A DNA stretch of 64,000 nucleotides, taken from Rhipicephalus microplus. Lineage: Eukaryota; Arthropoda; Arachnida; Ixodida; Ixodidae. The notes under the pieces were generated by a model. It was not told the DNA's origin. It saw only the letters and a program-made list of their open reading frames with translations, and ran no database searches. The stretch's first letter is position 1. Each line of letters begins with the position of its first letter. Below, piece after piece: positions 62,617 through 64,000 of the stretch. The stretch spans positions 6,354,001-6,418,000 of the forward strand of contig NC_134701.1 in NCBI RefSeq assembly GCF_043290135.1, read 5' to 3'. The translations under genes and the position numbers were made by a program.

Positions 62617-63780
62617 TACGAGCCCACCCGCTGGTGGTGCGGCGCTTTTTTTTCTTTGGGCTGATAGCTCTGAAGAAATGTTCTGACGGTGGTGTGAGTG
62701 GAGCACGACTGTCTCCGTGGCGCAATTGGCTAGCGCGATCGGCTGTTATCCGAAAGGTTGGAGGTTCGAGCCCTCCCGGTGGAGGTGCGGCGCTTTTTTT
62801 CTTTGGGCTGATAGCTTTGAAGATATGTTCTGATGGTGGTGAGAGTGGAGCGCGACTGTCTCCGTGGCGCAGTTGGCTAGCGCGATCGGCTGTTAACCGA
62901 AAGGTTGGAAGTTGGAGCCCACCCGGCGGTGGTGCGGCGATTTTTTTCCTTTTGACTGATAGCTCTGAAGAAATGTTCTGACGGTGGTGAGAGTGGAGCA
63001 CGACTGTCTCCATGGCGCAATTGACTATGCGATCGGCTGTCAGCTGAAAGCTTGGAGGTTCGAGTCCCGCGGGAGTTGTGTATTGCTTTTTTTTCTTTGG
63101 GCTGATAGCTTTGAAGATGTGTTCTGATGGTGGTAAGAGTGGAGCACGACTGTCTCCGTGGCGCAATTGGCTAGCGCTATCGGCTGTTAACCGAAAGGTT
63201 GGAGGTTCGGGCCCACCTGGTGGTGGTGCGGCGCTTTTTTTTCTTTGGGCTGATAGCTTTGAAGATATGTTCTGATGGTGGTGAGAGTGGAGCACGACTG
63301 TCTCCTTGGCGCAATTGGCTAGCGCGTTTGGCTGTTAACCGATAGGTTGGAAGTTGGAGCCCACCCGGTGGTGGTGCGGCGATTTTTTTCCTTTTGGCTG
63401 ATAGCTCTGAAGAAATGTTCTGACGGTGGTGAGAGTGGAGCACGACTGTCTCCATGGCGCAATTGACTATGCGATCGGCTGTCAACTGAAAGGTTGGAGG
63501 TTCGAGTCCCGCGGGAGTGGTGTATTGCTTTTTTTCTTTGGGCTGATAGCTTTGAAGATGTGTTCTGATGGTGGTAAGACTGGAGCACGACTGTCTCCGT
63601 GGCGCAATTGGCTAGCGCTATCGGCTGGTAACCGAAAGGTTGGAGGTTCGGGCCCACCTGGTGGTGGTGCGGCGATTTTTTTCCTTTTGGCTGATAGCTC
63701 TGAAGAAATGTTCTGACGGTGGTGAGAGTGGAGCACGACTGTCTCCGTGGCGCAATTGGCTAGCGCGATCGGCTGTTAAC
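62617..63780 (+). repeat. 1177-bp higher-order repeat, copy 2
   Basis: Second copy with its own changes: GTTGGCTAGC at 62872, CCCGGCGGTGG at 62921, TTTTGACTGATAG at 62952, GTCAGCTGAAAGC at 63039 and GCGTTTGGCTG at 63325. These scattered private changes make it one of the more diverged copies in the window. 63781-64000 holds one and a half ordinary monomers cut by the window end. Confidence 0.7.
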
Positions 63781-64000
63781 CGAAAGGTTGGAGGTACGAG
63801 CCCACCTGGTGGTGGTGCGGCGCTTTTTTTTCTTTGGGCTGATAGCTTTGAAGATATGTTCTGATGGTGGTGAGAGTGGAGCAGGACTGTCTCCGTGGCG
63901 CAATTGGCTAGCGCGATCGGCTGTTAACCGAAAGGTGGGAGGTACGAGCCCACCCGGTGGTGGTGCGGCGCTTTTTTTCTTTGGGCTGATAGCTCTGAAG

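Larger units (their letters stand above)
29854..64000 (+). repeat. tRNA-Asn-derived satellite array, right part
   Basis: Continuation of the same direct array after the retroelement, roughly 231 monomers by division, still in the + orientation and still running at the window end. It includes all monomer types of the left part plus types restricted to the 3' side, such as monomers with the spacer GGGCCGATAGC and the tract CTTTTTATATTTTGG (near 52170, 53060, 56740, 57635). Several large segments repeat here with periods of 7374, about 4577, about 2361 and 1177 bp. Apart from the array I see no gene, promoter or other element in this 34-kb stretch. Confidence 0.95.

Noticed and set aside
35..63864. 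Hundreds of short open frames on both strands across the array
   Set aside because: They recur with the 148-bp period in all three frames, encode tRNA-derived low-complexity peptides, have no codon-level constraint visible and start at the same GGTTGGAGGT-type positions. They are by-products of the satellite.
1..64000. A genuine cluster of functional tRNA-Asn genes
   Set aside because: Nearly all monomers carry defects at invariant positions (T55 to A, U33 to G, A27-A43, acceptor mismatches, D-arm deletions), and the spacer is as conserved as the tRNA part. A few monomers may be transcribable, but the array as a whole is pseudogenic.
1..64000. tRNA-derived SINE copies
   Set aside because: Monomers are strictly head-to-tail, lack a 3' poly(A) or simple-repeat tail of their own and have no target-site duplications between units; that is satellite organisation, although the first monomer could have been of SINE or tRNA-gene origin.

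Overview
The window is almost entirely one satellite DNA. From 1 to 27749 and from 29854 to 64000 it is a direct tandem array of a monomer of about 148 bp, roughly 420 copies (estimated by dividing length by period), all in the same orientation. About half of each monomer (74 nt) is recognisably derived from a eukaryotic cytosolic tRNA-Asn (anticodon GTT). It has the acceptor strand GTCTCCG, an A box TGGCGCAATTGG, the anticodon loop CTGTTAA, a T arm that is TTCGAGC or, very often, the damaged TACGAGC, and G73. A run of 7-9 T (a Pol III-type terminator) follows, then a spacer of about 60 bp (GGGCTGATAGCTTTGAAG...) that is as well conserved as the tRNA-like part. No protein gene belongs to the array. 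The many open frames across it are by-products of a stop-poor repeat whose length is not a multiple of three.

The one non-satellite segment is 27750-29842 (2093 bp), a Penelope-like retroelement (PLE) insertion. It carries the C-terminal part of the PLE reverse transcriptase and the GIY-YIG endonuclease domain on the + strand, preceded by an inverted copy of its last 865 bp, giving a head-to-head palindrome with a 316-bp unique centre. An 11-bp target-site duplication (GTTAACCGAAA, anticodon arm of a monomer) flanks it. Three paralogous empty sites are visible at 5180-5190, 35743-35753 and 43117-43127.

The array has a nested higher-order structure. Tandem duplications of many-monomer blocks are visible: about 7.4-7.6 kb (6351-13725 / 13726-21364, with pieces of a third copy at 1-1192 and 1193-3854); 2506 bp (21765-24270 / 24271-26546); 7374 bp (31845-39218 / 39219-46480); about 4577 bp (48540-53116 / 53117-57690); about 2361 bp (58260-60620 / 60621-61500, partial); and 1177 bp (61440-62616 / 62617-63780). 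A further family of segments (3979-6920, 26081-31840, 34085-37740, 41459-45115) links the left and central parts; one member carries the PLE. Two main monomer types, a and b, alternate over long stretches, and breakpoints that can be localised fall inside monomers, as expected for unequal exchange.

Organism: a eukaryote. The PLE protein closely resembles, from memory, the GIY-YIG 'tick transposon' proteins common in ixodid ticks, so a tick is the best guess, another arthropod the alternative. I recall a subtelomeric satellite of about 149 bp named RMR-1 in the cattle tick Rhipicephalus microplus; I cannot tell from here whether this is the same family. I see no gene cluster, operon or defence system. 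The interest lies in a tRNA-gene-derived satellite, its amplification history, and the dated PLE insertion.
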